Assembly (NCBI GenBank): GCA_019638255.1
Contig: JAHBUD010000001.1
Coordinates: 1,054,001 to 1,118,000 of the forward strand
Origin: Cyclobacteriaceae bacterium
GTDB taxonomy: Bacteria > Bacteroidota > Bacteroidia > Cytophagales > Cyclobacteriaceae
Length of the DNA: 64,000 bases
Reading direction: 5' to 3'
Of this stretch, positions 8,512 through 17,672 are shown piece by piece (position 1 is the first letter of the stretch; each line of letters begins with the position of its first letter). A model generated the notes under the pieces. It did not search any database. It worked only from the letters and a program-made list of their open reading frames with translations, and had not been told where the DNA came from. A program made the position numbers and the translations under genes.

Positions 8512-8913
8512 ATGCGATTATTTTTTATCCTCTGCATATTTATGCTTCCGGTTATTTCCTTCGCTCAATTTGGTGTAGCCTATCATCAATCTGCAATACC
8601 TTTTGTGAGTTTTAATTATGAGATTAAAGAAAGGGTTCGACCGGAGCTGCGGATTCTAACGGATGTTTATTGGGACATTGAGCAACTTTAGGGTGTAGTT
8701 AATTATAACATACTGGCAAAGCCTGATTATTCCTTTTATGTAGGTGGTGGTTTAAATTTTTATTACGAAAGTTTGGTGTTTCCTGTGGGCTTCAATTTTT
8801 ATCCTTTTGAGCGTAAGAAACTTGGCTTCCACATTGAATTAATACCCTTTGTTACCGATGACCTTATCTTGCGCGGAAGCTGGGACATCCGCTATCGGTT
8901 CAAAAAGGAGTAG
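8512..8913 (+). pseudogene. Barrel-like secreted protein gene with an internal TAG stop
   Basis: Starting at ATG 8512 the frame encodes a signal peptide (ending ISFAQ) and a beta-rich chain, meets TAG at 8689-8691 (codon 60), then continues in frame for 73 more codons to TAG at 8911-8913. The downstream part (SFYVGGGLNFYYES, GFHIELIPF, LRGSWDIRYRFKKE) has clear barrel-strand character and a C-terminal aromatic/basic end. One C-to-T change in a CAG (Gln) codon would explain the stop. It sits 8 bases after the frameshifted gene, so both were probably one unit. Confidence 0.65.
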
Positions 8914-8968
8914 GTTAAGCATTTTTCCATCTTATATGGGGAACCTCCATGCCCTAATCACCAAGGGT

Positions 8969-9011
8969 AAGTAAATCCTTATCCGTTGCTGCTTACGGGT
9001 ACGATTTACTT
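8969..9011. repeat. Imperfect dyad upstream of the toxin-antitoxin pair
   Basis: Nine-base arms 8969-8977 and 9003-9011 are perfectly complementary, with a smaller inner pair (CCGT/ACGG). It lies about 30 bases before a candidate -7 element, so it could be an operator or a transcript hairpin. No T run follows. Confidence 0.3.
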
Positions 9012-9041
9012 GTACAGGGTTTCTCAGCCCGTTATTTCCCT

Positions 9042-9049
9042 TATTTTTG
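9042..9049 (+). promoter_or_regulatory. Candidate -7 element TATTTTTG before mntA-like gene
   Basis: An exact TAnnTTTG match. It overlaps the TTG at 9047 that would be the longest start of the next ORF, which favours the GTG at 9065 as the true start. No strong -33 element is seen. Confidence 0.35.
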
Positions 9050-9064
9050 CAGAAAAACCGGGGT

Positions 9065-9364
9065 GTGCAAAGTAAAGACGACATATTAGATTACTTAAGG
9101 AAAAACAAACCGCTTTTCCAACAGATCTTTCATGTAAAGAGGATAGGTCTGATTGGGTCCTTTTCCAGGGATGAACAGCATAAAGAAAGCGATATTGATC
9201 TTATTGCTGAATTTGAGCCGGGTACCCGGGATTTGTACTTACTGAAAGCCAGGCTTAGGCGAATGATGGAAAAACAATTTGAGCGAAAAGTGGAAATTTG
9301 CCGGGAAAAATACCTGAAGCCCTATTATCGAAAACGGATTCTTAAGGATGCCATCTATGTCTGA
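9065..9364 (+). CDS. mntA: MntA-like nucleotidyltransferase antitoxin
   Basis: A 99-residue minimal nucleotidyltransferase. The GSx10DxD signature is complete: GSFSR at residues 31-35 and SDIDL at 42-46. Members paired with HepT neutralise the toxin by adding AMP to its active-site tyrosine, a type VII toxin-antitoxin mechanism. The downstream gene is the HepT partner, with coding regions overlapping by 8 bases. GTG 9065 is chosen because the longer TTG start lies in the candidate promoter. Activity is inferred from motifs and gene pairing. Confidence 0.8.
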   Translation: MQSKDDILDYLRKNKPLFQQIFHVKRIGLIGSFSRDEQHKESDIDLIAEFEPGTRDLYLLKARLRRMMEKQFERKVEICREKYLKPYYRKRILKDAIYV

Positions 9365-9701
9365 AAAGGATCTCGCTAATCTTGAAGCCATTATTGATTC
9401 CATAAAGAAAATAATCAGGTTTACTTCAAAATTTGATAACCCTGATTCATTTTATGATGATGAGCAGGCGTTTGATGCAGTATTGATGAATTTCGTAATT
9501 ATTGGAGAAACCGTATCAAAGCTAAGTCTGCCCCTAAGGAAAGAAACGAAGCAAGTGCCGTGGACAAAAATCAAGGCATTTAGAAATATTATTGCCCATA
9601 ATTACTTCGGGGTTGATGCGGAAGAAGTATGGCAAATAATAAATGATCAACTTCCCGCTTTAAAAGTTGAAATAACCAAGATTATCAAGAAGCGTAACTA
9701 A
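9357..9701 (+). CDS. hepT: HepT-like (DUF86) ribonuclease toxin
   Basis: A 114-residue all-helical HEPN-family protein. The catalytic Rx4HxY motif is intact in [11 protein letters not shown] (Arg, His, Tyr all present), so the toxin could be active and AMPylatable. ATG 9357 is taken; an ATG at 9348 is also possible. It overlaps mntA and ends one base before the lysS ATG, so an essential tRNA synthetase gene directly follows a toxin gene. The pair sits next to two disrupted genes, which marks this patch as accessory DNA. Confidence 0.82.
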   Translation: MSEKDLANLEAIIDSIKKIIRFTSKFDNPDSFYDDEQAFDAVLMNFVIIGETVSKLSLPLRKETKQVPWTKIKAFRNIIAHNYFGVDAEEVWQIINDQLPALKVEITKIIKKRN

Positions 9702-9702
9702 T

Positions 9703-11433
9703 ATGAATTTAAGCGAACAAGAAATCATACGCAGACAGGCGAAAGAAGAATTGGAGAAACTGGGCATTGATCCCTATCCGGCAGAGCTTTTTGAAGTAAA
9801 TGCTTCTGCTGCCGAGATACTTGAAAACTACGAGCGTCACAAAAGCGACTATCGCCAGATTTCTATTGCCGGCCGCATCATGAGCCGCAGGATTATGGGC
9901 TCAGCCTCCTTTGCTGAATTGCAGGATGAAACCGGTCGCATTCAAATCTATATTCGAAGAGATGATGTTTGCCCGGGCGAGGATAAAACCCTATACAATA
10001 CGGTATTTAAAAAGCTGGTTGACATTGGTGACATTGTGGGCGTGAAGGGCTACTGCTTCACTACGCAAACAGGCGAAATATCCATTCATGTCACTGAGCT
10101 AAAAATATTGTCGAAATCGCTCAGGCCTTTGCCGGTGGTGAAGGAAACAGTTGATGAGCAAGGTGTGGTGCACAAGCACGATGCTTTCAGCGATCCGGAA
10201 CAACGTTATCGCATGCGCTATGTTGATCTAATCGTTAACCCCGAAGTGCGCGAAACATTTGTTAAGCGAACAAAACTAGTTAACTCCATGCGGCAATACC
10301 TGAATGATAAGGGATATCTGGAAGTCGAGACCCCTGTTCTTCAACCGTTATACGGAGGCGCGGCCGCACGGCCGTTTAAAACGCATCACAATACGCTGGA
10401 CATGACCCTGTACTTGCGCATTGCCAACGAGTTGTATTTGAAACGCCTTATTGTTGGCGGCTACAACGGTGTGTATGAATTCTCAAAAGATTTCCGCAAC
10501 GAAGGTATGTCGCGGTTCCACAACCCGGAGTTTACGCAAGTGGAATTGTATGTTGCCTACAAGGATTATTTCTGGATGATGAACCTGGTGGAGGAGATGA
10601 TTGAAAAAGCTGCCCTCGACCTTCACGGCACAACGAAAGTAAAAGTGGGAGAACATGAGATTGATTTCCGCAGGCCGTGGAAGCGGTTTACCATGTTTGA
10701 AGCCATACAACATTTTACTGGAATTGATATTTCCGCTATGGAAGAAGTCGCTTTGCGTGAAACGTGTACCAAGCTTCATGTTCCGGTAGATGAAACCATG
10801 GCTAAAGGAAAACTCATTGATGCGATATTCGGTGAGAAGTGTGAACCACTCCTCATTCAACCAACCTTTATTATGGATTACCCGGTGGAGATGTCGCCAT
10901 TGGCGAAGAAACACCGGAGCAAGGCCGGATTGGTAGAACGCTTTGAAGCTATTTGCAACGGGAAAGAGATCTGCAATGCCTTTTCGGAATTGAATGATCC
11001 GGTTGATCAGCGGAAGCGTTTCGAAGAGCAGCTTGAGTTGGGTAAGCGTGGTGATGAAGAAGCCATGACCTTAGATGAGGATTTTCTGCGTGCATTGGAA
11101 TTTGGTATGCCCCCTACGGCAGGGCTGGGTGTTGGTATCGACAGGCTTTGTATGATCATGACCAACTCACCTTCGATACAGGATGTTTTGTTTTTCCCGC
11201 AGATGAAGCCGGAAAAGGCGGGTGGTGGGTTTACCGAGCGTGATGCAGAACAATTGGGTATCCGCCAAGAGCTTTACCCTATCTTTCAGAAGATGGGAAT
11301 CCAATCGGTAGAGCAATTAAAATCCATGAAAGCCTCAAAATTATTCAATGATGTATGCGGCTTGCGCAAGAAGATGAAGCTGGAGACAGTGCAAAATCCA
11401 ACGATGGAGGAGGTTGAGGGCTGGTTAAAATAA
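9703..11433 (+). CDS. lysS: Lysyl-tRNA synthetase (class II)
   Basis: Charges tRNA-Lys. The 576-residue protein is a class II enzyme: N-terminal OB-fold anticodon domain (about residues 55-150), motif 2 [16 protein letters not shown], and motif 3 [12 protein letters not shown]. It extends about 70 residues past motif 3 with a helical tail ([20 protein letters not shown]), longer than the ~505 residues of E. coli LysS and typical of Bacteroidota forms. The start is one base after the hepT stop; no clear separate promoter was found in the hepT 3' end. Confidence 0.96.
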   Translation: MNLSEQEIIRRQAKEELEKLGIDPYPAELFEVNASAAEILENYERHKSDYRQISIAGRIMSRRIMGSASFAELQDETGRIQIYIRRDDVCPGEDKTLYNTVFKKLVDIGDIVGVKGYCFTTQTGEISIHVTELKILSKSLRPLPVVKETVDEQGVVHKHDAFSDPEQRYRMRYVDLIVNPEVRETFVKRTKLVNSMRQYLNDKGYLEVETPVLQPLYGGAAARPFKTHHNTLDMTLYLRIANELYLKRLIVGGYNGVYEFSKDFRNEGMSRFHNPEFTQVELYVAYKDYFWMMNLVEEMIEKAALDLHGTTKVKVGEHEIDFRRPWKRFTMFEAIQHFTGIDISAMEEVALRETCTKLHVPVDETMAKGKLIDAIFGEKCEPLLIQPTFIMDYPVEMSPLAKKHRSKAGLVERFEAICNGKEICNAFSELNDPVDQRKRFEEQLELGKRGDEEAMTLDEDFLRALEFGMPPTAGLGVGIDRLCMIMTNSPSIQDVLFFPQMKPEKAGGGFTERDAEQLGIRQELYPIFQKMGIQSVEQLKSMKASKLFNDVCGLRKKMKLETVQNPTMEEVEGWLK

Positions 11434-11436
11434 TCG

Positions 11437-11455
11437 TTACGATAGATTATCGTAT
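11437..11455. terminator. Weak dyad between convergent lysS and lptD
   Basis: TACGATA (11438-11444) and TATCGTA (11448-11454) flank a 3-base loop, and a third copy of the second arm follows at 11458. It covers the lptD stop codon and lies just after lysS. It is AT-rich with only short T runs, so this is a weak two-way terminator at best. Confidence 0.3.
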
Positions 11456-14128
11456 TGTATCGTAAAAGGGTTTTCTGCGATCAATCTTCAAATCTTGAAG
11501 CATTGATGCCTTTACCGAGATGCGAAAATCATAGTAGGTAAACTTTCCGAAAGGCCCCCAATTAAAACTGAGTGCCCAGCAATGCAGGTCGCGGTTAATA
11601 CCTACGTTGGTTGTTGTGAACTCCAGTTTTTCAAGATCAAACCCGGAGTTGTAAGTGACTTTCCATTTTTCCGAAAGCGACAAATCCCCTGAGAATTGCA
11701 GTGACTGTGTAATCAAGAATTCACTGTTTAAAGGCCTGGTGTACTGCAGACTGTAATTGATTTGAATGCTCCAGGGAATAGAAAAGTCAATATAATTCTC
11801 AGGACTTGCCATGAGAAACTGCTTGTCCTGTTCCGGTAAATCCGATTGTGCAATCCGTTCGCGAGTCTCCTGATTTTTTTCCCGCGCTTGTGGATTTAGG
11901 TTGGTGCCAATGGCCAATGTTGCCGTAGTAATTCTGCCTAAACTTCCACCTTTCCATGCCAGTTGGTCTATTCTTCGTTCCTTGATTGTTCCATTTGGAT
12001 TTCTTATCGGGTTTCCGTCCGGGTCGTATAATTTGATGTAGGTGTATGGATCAAGTGTCGCGTTCGCGTTAATGTTGATCATGTTATTAAGTATATTGGT
12101 GTTGGCAGCAATTGAAATCGGGGCAAGATTAAACGAATCGGCAATTATATTGTAAGAAGTATTAAGTGACAGATTGTTCAACAAGTTTACTTTTCGTGCA
12201 ACAGTGTCCTTTGCTGATTGCACCTTCATCTCAACCGTGTTGCCCAGGCTTAAACCTATTGAGCCACTTTTTCCGGGAGTAGATCCGCCAAAAATAAAAC
12301 CCTGATGTCGGGAACGGTAAGTGATCTGATCATTTATGTTAATGGCCTGAAAGTAATTATCGTTTTGTGTGAAATCGGGTGTATAACCGAAGGAAATATT
12401 AGGATTTACCACATGGCGAATTGCTTTTACATTTCCTTTCTTAAAAAAGTAGGTACCGAAAAGACGGGTATTGAAGCCGGCACTAAAACTATAATTGGAA
12501 ATCCGGTTAAAGCCTTTTATAGTATCAGCCGCTACAAGTGTGGGTGTGTTATTTATAATGTCATACTCCCAATTCAATTTTTCAAAATACCAACGTTCTT
12601 CATATGAAATGGATGGGGTAACAGTAAAGTATCGAAAGGCCTTGAAAGAATAGGCTACTGGCATAGCGTGGCGTATTCCATTTCTTCCGTTCTCAATAAA
12701 TTTACCCAAATTACTCATGGTAAAAGGGGCAATGCTATCTTGTGTTGGATCGCTCCCTATTCTTCCCAAATTATTTGAGATTCGATTCGTTGCCGACATG
12801 CTGTAGCCCAACGAGAAATTATCAAGCTTGGTCGGTGTTCCATCTTTACGCTGAAATGGATAAAGATTTTGCATATTTACCGTTAGCGATGGTGCTGTAA
12901 GGTCCACCTGTTGCGTTACTAAATCTTGGTTATGGCTGAAGTTGAGCCCCATTGCAAAGGGAGTTCCCTTAAATGTTTTGTTGTATGAAATATTGGAGTT
13001 CATTTTCCTGCTGGTATTGTTGAAGGCAGGTGAGTTTATGCTTTGCGGTGCTCCGAAATTAAGGTTGTTGTTAGAGCTATAGGTTTGAGTGGCGGCATTA
13101 ACATCAGCAGCAAAACGTCCGGTGCCTTTTGTTTGTGGTGAATGATTCCACCGAATTCTAAAGTCGTTGACAAACTGTTTGTTTTCAATTTGTGTAGAGC
13201 TATTTGTTTTCGAGAAGCTGAAGTTAAAACCTCCGGTAAAATGGTAGCGCCAGTTGTAAGGCATATCCCAATAAAGCACGTAATCCCCTTTGGAGTATAA
13301 ATCTGCCCGCATGCTGACTTTTACAAACTCATTCGCATCCAGAAAATACCCGAGTCCGCGCATGCTGAAACCTCGAGTGCGGTCCTCACCGAACGAAGGA
13401 AACAAAATTCCGGAAGCACTCTCTTGCTGAGCTGGGAACATCCCAAACAAAAACCCTAACGGATAGAGGGGTATCTCATTAAAGCGCATATAAAAAGGCC
13501 CCGATACAATTTTGTCATTAGGTATGGCTTTGGCCCGGGTGGAGATGATTTCAAAGTGTGGATGTTCAAGGTTACAGGTAGTGTAACGGTTGCGAATGCT
13601 CAGCAATTCATTATCTTCATTTTTATAAACTACATCCCCGTGCAGGAATCCTTCGCCTTGTTCTGTTACCACTTCCGATATCCGGGCACGGCCTGTCTTG
13701 AAGTTATAAGTGATGTCTTTTGTTTCGTAAACTTCAGCCCCATTTTTAAAGATAGGATAACCCACTCGCCTGCCCAATGAATCGCGCAAACCATGTGCTG
13801 TTAAGGTACTGTTGGCGTAGTCAATTGTAATCTCTTCGGCATCCAGTTGTATGGCTCCGTATGTAATCATAGCGGCTCCATAAAGCCATATCAATTGCCC
13901 ATCGATACTGGAGCGGATTGAATCACGAGCAGAGTAGTGAATAGTTGTTTCAATGTCGCTCTTCTTTTGAACAATGCTGTCGGCAAGGTTTTTGATTAAT
14001 TCTTTGGCTTGTTGGGTAACGGGTACAGTTGTTGTATCTCTTGGCGCTGGTTCCTGGGCCTGTAAATTTTGACTGATGCCTGCTATGAGAATAAGAAATA
14101 GAACAATGATATGCCGAAGTCGCACCAC
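11447..14128 (-). CDS. lptD: LptD-like LPS assembly outer-membrane protein
   Basis: Outer-membrane barrel that inserts LPS at the cell surface. With a GTG start at 14128 the product is ~893 residues: signal peptide (RLRHIIVLFLILIAG, cleavage after LQAQ), an OstA/LptA-like beta-jellyroll part (IDYANSTLTAHGLRDSLGR, RNRYTTCNLEHPHFEI) and a long barrel with alternating strands to the C-terminus. The ATG at 14206 would add 26 residues before the signal peptide and lies upstream of a candidate -7 element, so the later start is preferred. It is divergent from the amidase gene and close to an MCE protein, an envelope cluster. Confidence 0.85.
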   Translation of the reverse strand: MVRLRHIIVLFLILIAGISQNLQAQEPAPRDTTTVPVTQQAKELIKNLADSIVQKKSDIETTIHYSARDSIRSSIDGQLIWLYGAAMITYGAIQLDAEEITIDYANSTLTAHGLRDSLGRRVGYPIFKNGAEVYETKDITYNFKTGRARISEVVTEQGEGFLHGDVVYKNEDNELLSIRNRYTTCNLEHPHFEIISTRAKAIPNDKIVSGPFYMRFNEIPLYPLGFLFGMFPAQQESASGILFPSFGEDRTRGFSMRGLGYFLDANEFVKVSMRADLYSKGDYVLYWDMPYNWRYHFTGGFNFSFSKTNSSTQIENKQFVNDFRIRWNHSPQTKGTGRFAADVNAATQTYSSNNNLNFGAPQSINSPAFNNTSRKMNSNISYNKTFKGTPFAMGLNFSHNQDLVTQQVDLTAPSLTVNMQNLYPFQRKDGTPTKLDNFSLGYSMSATNRISNNLGRIGSDPTQDSIAPFTMSNLGKFIENGRNGIRHAMPVAYSFKAFRYFTVTPSISYEERWYFEKLNWEYDIINNTPTLVAADTIKGFNRISNYSFSAGFNTRLFGTYFFKKGNVKAIRHVVNPNISFGYTPDFTQNDNYFQAININDQITYRSRHQGFIFGGSTPGKSGSIGLSLGNTVEMKVQSAKDTVARKVNLLNNLSLNTSYNIIADSFNLAPISIAANTNILNNMININANATLDPYTYIKLYDPDGNPIRNPNGTIKERRIDQLAWKGGSLGRITTATLAIGTNLNPQAREKNQETRERIAQSDLPEQDKQFLMASPENYIDFSIPWSIQINYSLQYTRPLNSEFLITQSLQFSGDLSLSEKWKVTYNSGFDLEKLEFTTTNVGINRDLHCWALSFNWGPFGKFTYYDFRISVKASMLQDLKIDRRKPFYDTIR

Positions 14129-14179
14129 AGGAGTAATGGTCAATCCTTTAGATTTTGCTGAAAAATTCGCAGTTTTGCC

Positions 14180-14187
14180 CAAAGGTA
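14180..14187 (-). promoter_or_regulatory. Candidate -7 element TACCTTTG for lptD
   Basis: Read on the minus strand this is an exact TAnnTTTG match. It is 51 bases upstream of the preferred lptD GTG and downstream of the longest-ORF ATG at 14206, so it argues against that ATG. Confidence 0.35.
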
Positions 14188-14216
14188 TTGCAAATCGACT
14201 GAACATTTTAAAGGCT

Positions 14217-15029
14217 GTGAGGATTCCCGGATTAGTTGTGCTTTTGTTAGCAATAACCTTGCTAAATTTTCAAGTCAGCGCCCAGCAAAACTCCAATGGC
14301 GCCAATAAAAAGTTTGTGGTGTGCATCGATCCGGGGCACGGAGGGACACAGCCAGGCACTTTTGGCAAGTTCACCAAAGAGAAGGACATCACACTGAAAC
14401 TAGGCCTCAAACTGGGCGAGATAATTGAAAAGAACATGCCGGATGTAAAGGTGATTTATACCCGAAAAACCGATGTTACTATAGGTCTTAAAGAGCGGGC
14501 GAAGGTGGCCAACGATAATCATGCTGATTTGTTTGTGTCCATACACGCCAACTCCTTGCCAGAAAGTACACCTGATCAAAAAAGGCAATCCATATTCGGT
14601 ACCGAAACATATGTTCTGGGACTTCATAAATCACAAGAAAGTCTTGAAGTGGCTATGCGGGAAAACTCGGTAATTTTATTGGAGGAAAATTATGAGGAGA
14701 AGTACCAGGGTTTTGATCCAAAGTCACCAGAATCCTATATTTTATTCAGCTTAACCCAGTCGGCCAATCATGAATCCAGCATTTATTTTGCCGATCTTGT
14801 AGAGAAACAATTTGGCGAAAAAGCTGGACGTAAAAGCCGTGGCGTAAAGCAAGCGGGCTTTCAGGTACTTTGGGAAACAGCCATGCCAGCCGTATTAGTT
14901 GAAGTCGGATACTTGTCCAACACAAAGGAAGAAAGGGAACTAAACACTGAGCAGATTCAGGAGTATATTGCTTCAGCCATTTTCCGGGCCATTCGTGACT
15001 ATAAAAACAAGGTAAAATCTCTAAATTAG
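14217..15029 (+). CDS. N-acetylmuramoyl-L-alanine amidase (Amidase_3)
   Basis: Zinc amidase that cuts the peptide from MurNAc in peptidoglycan, acting in the periplasm. The GTG at 14217 gives 270 residues beginning directly with a signal peptide (IPGLVVLLLAITLLNFQVSAQ). Catalytic blocks: CIDPGHGG (Zn His), YTRKTD region, SIHANSL (Zn His) and VEVGYLSN (catalytic Glu). The longest frame starts at 14076 within lptD on the other strand and is unlikely. The MCE gene follows 32 bases later, suggesting an operon. Confidence 0.9.
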   Translation: MRIPGLVVLLLAITLLNFQVSAQQNSNGANKKFVVCIDPGHGGTQPGTFGKFTKEKDITLKLGLKLGEIIEKNMPDVKVIYTRKTDVTIGLKERAKVANDNHADLFVSIHANSLPESTPDQKRQSIFGTETYVLGLHKSQESLEVAMRENSVILLEENYEEKYQGFDPKSPESYILFSLTQSANHESSIYFADLVEKQFGEKAGRKSRGVKQAGFQVLWETAMPAVLVEVGYLSNTKEERELNTEQIQEYIASAIFRAIRDYKNKVKSLN

Positions 15030-15061
15030 GTCTTCAATTAGTTAAGCTTCAACAATACCCC

Positions 15062-16018
15062 ATGACAATATCGAAAGAAGTACGCGTTGGCCTGTTTATG
15101 GTCGTGTCACTGGTATTACTTTACCTCGGTTTTAACTTTTTAAAGGGCATTGATTTTTTCTCCTCCCGTAAAAAGTATTATGCGATTTATGAAAATGTAG
15201 ATCAACTGATGCCCTCCAACCAAATATACCTCAATGGTGTTTCTGTTGGCCGGGTGAGCAAAATACAAATTCAACAAGCCAGGCAAAGAGTTGTGGTTGA
15301 GTTGGAGATTGACTCGTATGTGATACTGGGCGATTCATCAGAAGCTATTTTGAATGGTGATTTTCTGGGTACAAAGTTTATTCAGCTTTCTGTAGGCAGT
15401 ATATCCCAACCGCTTGAACCAAAAGATACATTACGGTCTTCAATGGCGAAAGGAATAACCGCTTTCCTGGAAGAAAGTGCTGCACCCGTGGCCGATAACC
15501 TTCAATCTACCTTGCGAAAGCTCAACACCGTATTGGATAATCTTTCCAGGAACACTCAGAAAATTGATGGAATATTCGAAGACTTCAAGGCAACACCCGT
15601 GAAAATAAACTATACCATCGACAACGCTAACCGTAGCCTGACAGGTTTAACGGATAGTATTAAGTTCTTAACGACTAATGTTAACCGCACTCTTAGGCAA
15701 CTGGATCCCACACTTCAGAATTTTAAAACCATTTCCGATTCGTTACGCTCAGTTGAAGTGAACAGGTCTCTCAATAGTATTAAAGAGACACTGGCAAAAA
15801 TCAATGAGATGCTTTCAAAATTTAGTTCGGGCGATAATACGGTGAGTAAGTTGATGACAGAAGATTCGCTTTACGTTAATTTGAATAGAATGCTTCTTTC
15901 AATTGATTCCCTCGCCACACACTTCAATGAAAACCCGAAACATTTCATGGCGCCTTTGGGCAAAAGCCGGAAGAAGATTGAACGACAATTGGAAAAGCAG
16001 CGCAAAGAAGAAGAGTAA
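15062..16018 (+). CDS. MCE/MlaD-family lipid transport protein
   Basis: A 318-residue inner-membrane-anchored protein: one N-terminal helix (about residues 8-28), then an MCE domain (YYAIYENVDQLMPSNQIYLNG ... VGRVSKIQI, GDFLGTKFIQLSVG), then a long helical region rich in Asn/Thr/Leu typical of the needle part of MlaD relatives. MCE proteins form hexamers that pass phospholipids between membranes. The permease/ATPase partners (MlaE/MlaF) are not in this window. It is in line with the amidase upstream and the carboxyltransferase 19 bases downstream. Confidence 0.88.
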   Translation: MTISKEVRVGLFMVVSLVLLYLGFNFLKGIDFFSSRKKYYAIYENVDQLMPSNQIYLNGVSVGRVSKIQIQQARQRVVVELEIDSYVILGDSSEAILNGDFLGTKFIQLSVGSISQPLEPKDTLRSSMAKGITAFLEESAAPVADNLQSTLRKLNTVLDNLSRNTQKIDGIFEDFKATPVKINYTIDNANRSLTGLTDSIKFLTTNVNRTLRQLDPTLQNFKTISDSLRSVEVNRSLNSIKETLAKINEMLSKFSSGDNTVSKLMTEDSLYVNLNRMLLSIDSLATHFNENPKHFMAPLGKSRKKIERQLEKQRKEEE

Positions 16019-16037
16019 TTAATCGAATAAACCATTC

Positions 16038-17672
16038 ATGCCCGCAAAGGATCTTGAGTTTAATAAGAATGAAGATCGGTACAAGCAACTCGTTCAACAG
16101 TTGCGTAACCGCGAAGCCAAAACCCGGCTTGGTGGCGGACAAAAAAAAATTGACGAACAACATCAAAAAGGAAAGCTTACAGCACGTGAGCGTATTCAAT
16201 ACCTTACCGATAAGGGATCGGAATTTCTCGAGATCGGCTTGTTCACAGGTGACGGAATGTACCTTGACTATGGTGGATGCCCATCCGCAGGGGTTGTTGC
16301 CGGTATTGGCTATATTCATGGCCGGCCGTGTGTTATTGTTGCCAATGACGCCACGGTTAAAGCCGGTGCCTGGTTTCCGATAACAGCAAAAAAGAATTTG
16401 CGGATACAGGAGATTGCGATGGAGAATCGCCTGCCTGTTGTTTATCTGGTTGACAGTGCCGGGGTTTTTCTGCCCATGCAAGATGAAATTTTTCCGGATA
16501 AAGAACATTTCGGACGCCAGTTCAGAAACAACGCAAAGATGTCTTCGATGGGCATAGTGCAGATTGCTGCCATTATGGGAAGTTGTGTTGCGGGCGGAGC
16601 CTATCTTCCGATTATGTCGGATGAAGCAATGATTGTTGACAAAACAGGTTCAATTTTTCTGGCAGGTTCGTACCTGGTGAAGGCCGCTATTGGTGAAGAT
16701 ATTGATAACGAAACGTTGGGAGGGGCTACTACACACTGCGAAATTTCGGGTGTAACGGATAATAAGTTTTCGAACGATCAGGCATGTCTGGATTATATTC
16801 GTTCGATATTGAGTAAGATGGGCAGCACAACAATGGCGGGATTTGATCGGACTCCCCCCAAATTGCCCAAAGAAGATCCAACAGAGATTTATGGCTTATT
16901 ACCCTCCGATCGCGTGAAGCCTTACGATACCCTGGAGATCATTAAGCGCCTGGTTGATGACTCGGAGTTTGATGAGTATAAAGCGTTATATGGTAAAACC
17001 ATTCTGTGCGGAACAGCACGCATTGACGGCTGGGCAGTTGGTATTGTGGCCAATCAGCGCAAAGTGGTTAAATCAAAAAAGGGTGAAATGCAGATGGGCG
17101 GTGTGATATATTCCGATTCTGCGGACAAATCCGCCCGTTTTATCATGAATTGTAATCAACGAAAAATTCCGTTGTTATTCATTCAGGATGTTAGCGGCTT
17201 TATGGTGGGCAGCAAGGCTGAGCATGGTGGCATTATAAAAGACGGAGCGAAGATGGTTAATGCCATGGCCAATTCAACGGTGCCGAAGTTCACTGTGATT
17301 ATTGGTAATTCATATGGAGCTGGCAATTATGCTATGTGCGGTAAGGCATATGATCCCCGATTGATTTTTGCTTGGCCATCGGCTCAAATTGCAGTAATGA
17401 GTGGTGCATCTGCAGCAAAAACATTGCTTCAAATCAGGGTGAATGCATTAAAGGCTCAAGGCAAAAGTATTTCGAAAGAAGAAGAAAGTGCTTTACTGAA
17501 TGAAATTACCGCCCGGTATAACGAACAATTAAGTCCGTATTATGCGGCTTCCCGATTATGGGTTGATGGGGTTATCGACCCATTGGAAACCCGGAAGGTC
17601 ATTTCCATGGGAATTGAAGCGGCCAATCATGCTACAGTGGAACGATTCAACGTGGGGGTTATTCAAACATGA
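16038..17672 (+). CDS. Acyl-CoA carboxylase, carboxyltransferase (beta) subunit
   Basis: A 544-residue biotin-dependent carboxyltransferase. It resembles the 3-methylcrotonyl-CoA carboxylase beta subunit: DSAGVFLPMQDEIFPDKEHF, MGSCVAGGAYLPIMSDE, FLAGSYLVKAAIGE and the GGATTHCEISGVTD block with the His-x-x-Ser-Gly-Val pattern. The second half has the oxyanion-hole region IQDVSGFMVG and NSYGAGNYAMCG. It moves carboxyl from biotin to an acyl-CoA, probably in leucine or odd-chain degradation. No biotin carboxylase/carrier subunit gene is adjacent, so the alpha subunit must be elsewhere. Confidence 0.88.
   Translation: MPAKDLEFNKNEDRYKQLVQQLRNREAKTRLGGGQKKIDEQHQKGKLTARERIQYLTDKGSEFLEIGLFTGDGMYLDYGGCPSAGVVAGIGYIHGRPCVIVANDATVKAGAWFPITAKKNLRIQEIAMENRLPVVYLVDSAGVFLPMQDEIFPDKEHFGRQFRNNAKMSSMGIVQIAAIMGSCVAGGAYLPIMSDEAMIVDKTGSIFLAGSYLVKAAIGEDIDNETLGGATTHCEISGVTDNKFSNDQACLDYIRSILSKMGSTTMAGFDRTPPKLPKEDPTEIYGLLPSDRVKPYDTLEIIKRLVDDSEFDEYKALYGKTILCGTARIDGWAVGIVANQRKVVKSKKGEMQMGGVIYSDSADKSARFIMNCNQRKIPLLFIQDVSGFMVGSKAEHGGIIKDGAKMVNAMANSTVPKFTVIIGNSYGAGNYAMCGKAYDPRLIFAWPSAQIAVMSGASAAKTLLQIRVNALKAQGKSISKEEESALLNEITARYNEQLSPYYAASRLWVDGVIDPLETRKVISMGIEAANHATVERFNVGVIQT

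Noticed and set aside
15945..16508. A 187-codon minus-strand ORF across the MCE and carboxyltransferase genes
   Set aside because: It crosses two well-supported genes and lacks any recognisable motif.
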